DNA from: Massilia putida
Lineage (GTDB): Bacteria; Pseudomonadota; Gammaproteobacteria; Burkholderiales; Burkholderiaceae_D
Reading direction: 5' to 3'
DNA: 64,000 nucleotides
NCBI RefSeq assembly: GCF_001941825.1
Contig: NZ_CP019038.1
Location: forward strand, 4,960,001-5,024,000
Position 1 is the stretch's first letter; each line of letters opens with the position of its first letter. Of the stretch, positions 63,943-64,000 are shown in pieces. Below the pieces are notes generated by a model that saw only the letters and a program-made list of their open reading frames with translations, had not been told where the DNA came from and did no database searches. The translations under genes were made by a program, and so were the position numbers.

Positions 63943-64000
63943 GGCGCGTCGGGTTAATGAAGTTTTTCGCTCAGAAGCCCGAGCAAGCTGCACAACATTA

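Noticed and set aside
63957..64000. Possible start of a further gene at the right edge (MKFFAQKPEQ)
   Set aside because: Only 14 codons are visible and no clear ribosome-binding site precedes the ATG, so it cannot be supported.

Overview
The window is GC-rich chromosomal DNA from a betaproteobacterium, most likely an Oxalobacteraceae member of the Massilia/Telluria type. This is inferred from the pilT-pilU / yggS-proC arrangement, a glcDEF cluster, a PEP-CTERM protein, ExPortal-free Gram-negative export signals and several TonB-dependent receptors (TBDRs). No marker gene fixes the genus. I see no tRNA, rRNA or CRISPR array.

Layout. 1-9.9 kb: housekeeping genes (ispA-dxs; a 2OG-Fe(II) oxygenase and a rhomboid protease; a PduO-type adenosyltransferase; glcDEF glycolate oxidase). 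10-29 kb: a first set of carbohydrate genes (GH43 with a ricin-type lectin domain, GH97, a TBDR beside a decayed TBDR, a GH43-like hydrolase, an esterase). Interleaved with these are regulators (LysR, AraC), an NmrA-like reductase, a DMT exporter, glutathione peroxidase, pilT/pilU, yggS and proC.

29-49 kb: the centrepiece, an apparent utilisation locus for a uronate-containing polysaccharide. It holds a LacI regulator, two LplB/LplC-type ABC permeases and a Ca-motif solute-binding protein. These are followed by a shortened KduD-like SDR, a GH88 unsaturated glucuronyl hydrolase, a TBDR, a GH35 beta-galactosidase, a phospholipase C, an MsmX/UgpC-type ATPase, a GH29 fucosidase and a beta-propeller protein. 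On the opposite strand lies a PL8 polysaccharide lyase lipoprotein. Four near-identical palindromes (core TAACGTTAACGG) lie before lacI, inside the start of the solute-binding protein gene, inside the SDR gene before GH88, and before the PL8 gene. I read them as the LacI regulon. The working model is: PL8 cuts outside the cell, the TBDR and ABC importer take up unsaturated oligosaccharides, and GH88, GH35 and possibly KduD-like chemistry process them inside.

49-53 kb: small conserved genes, a metallo-beta-lactamase-fold protein, a frameshifted exported protein and a PEP-CTERM protein. 53.6-64 kb: a lower-GC mobile island. Two directly repeated, apparently identical IS1182-type elements bracket an exported HExxH-like protein. 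An IS256-type element with a perfect 8-bp target duplication interrupts the 3' end of an exported SH3-like gene. A membrane protein, an IS630-like remnant, kup and two small lipoproteins follow.
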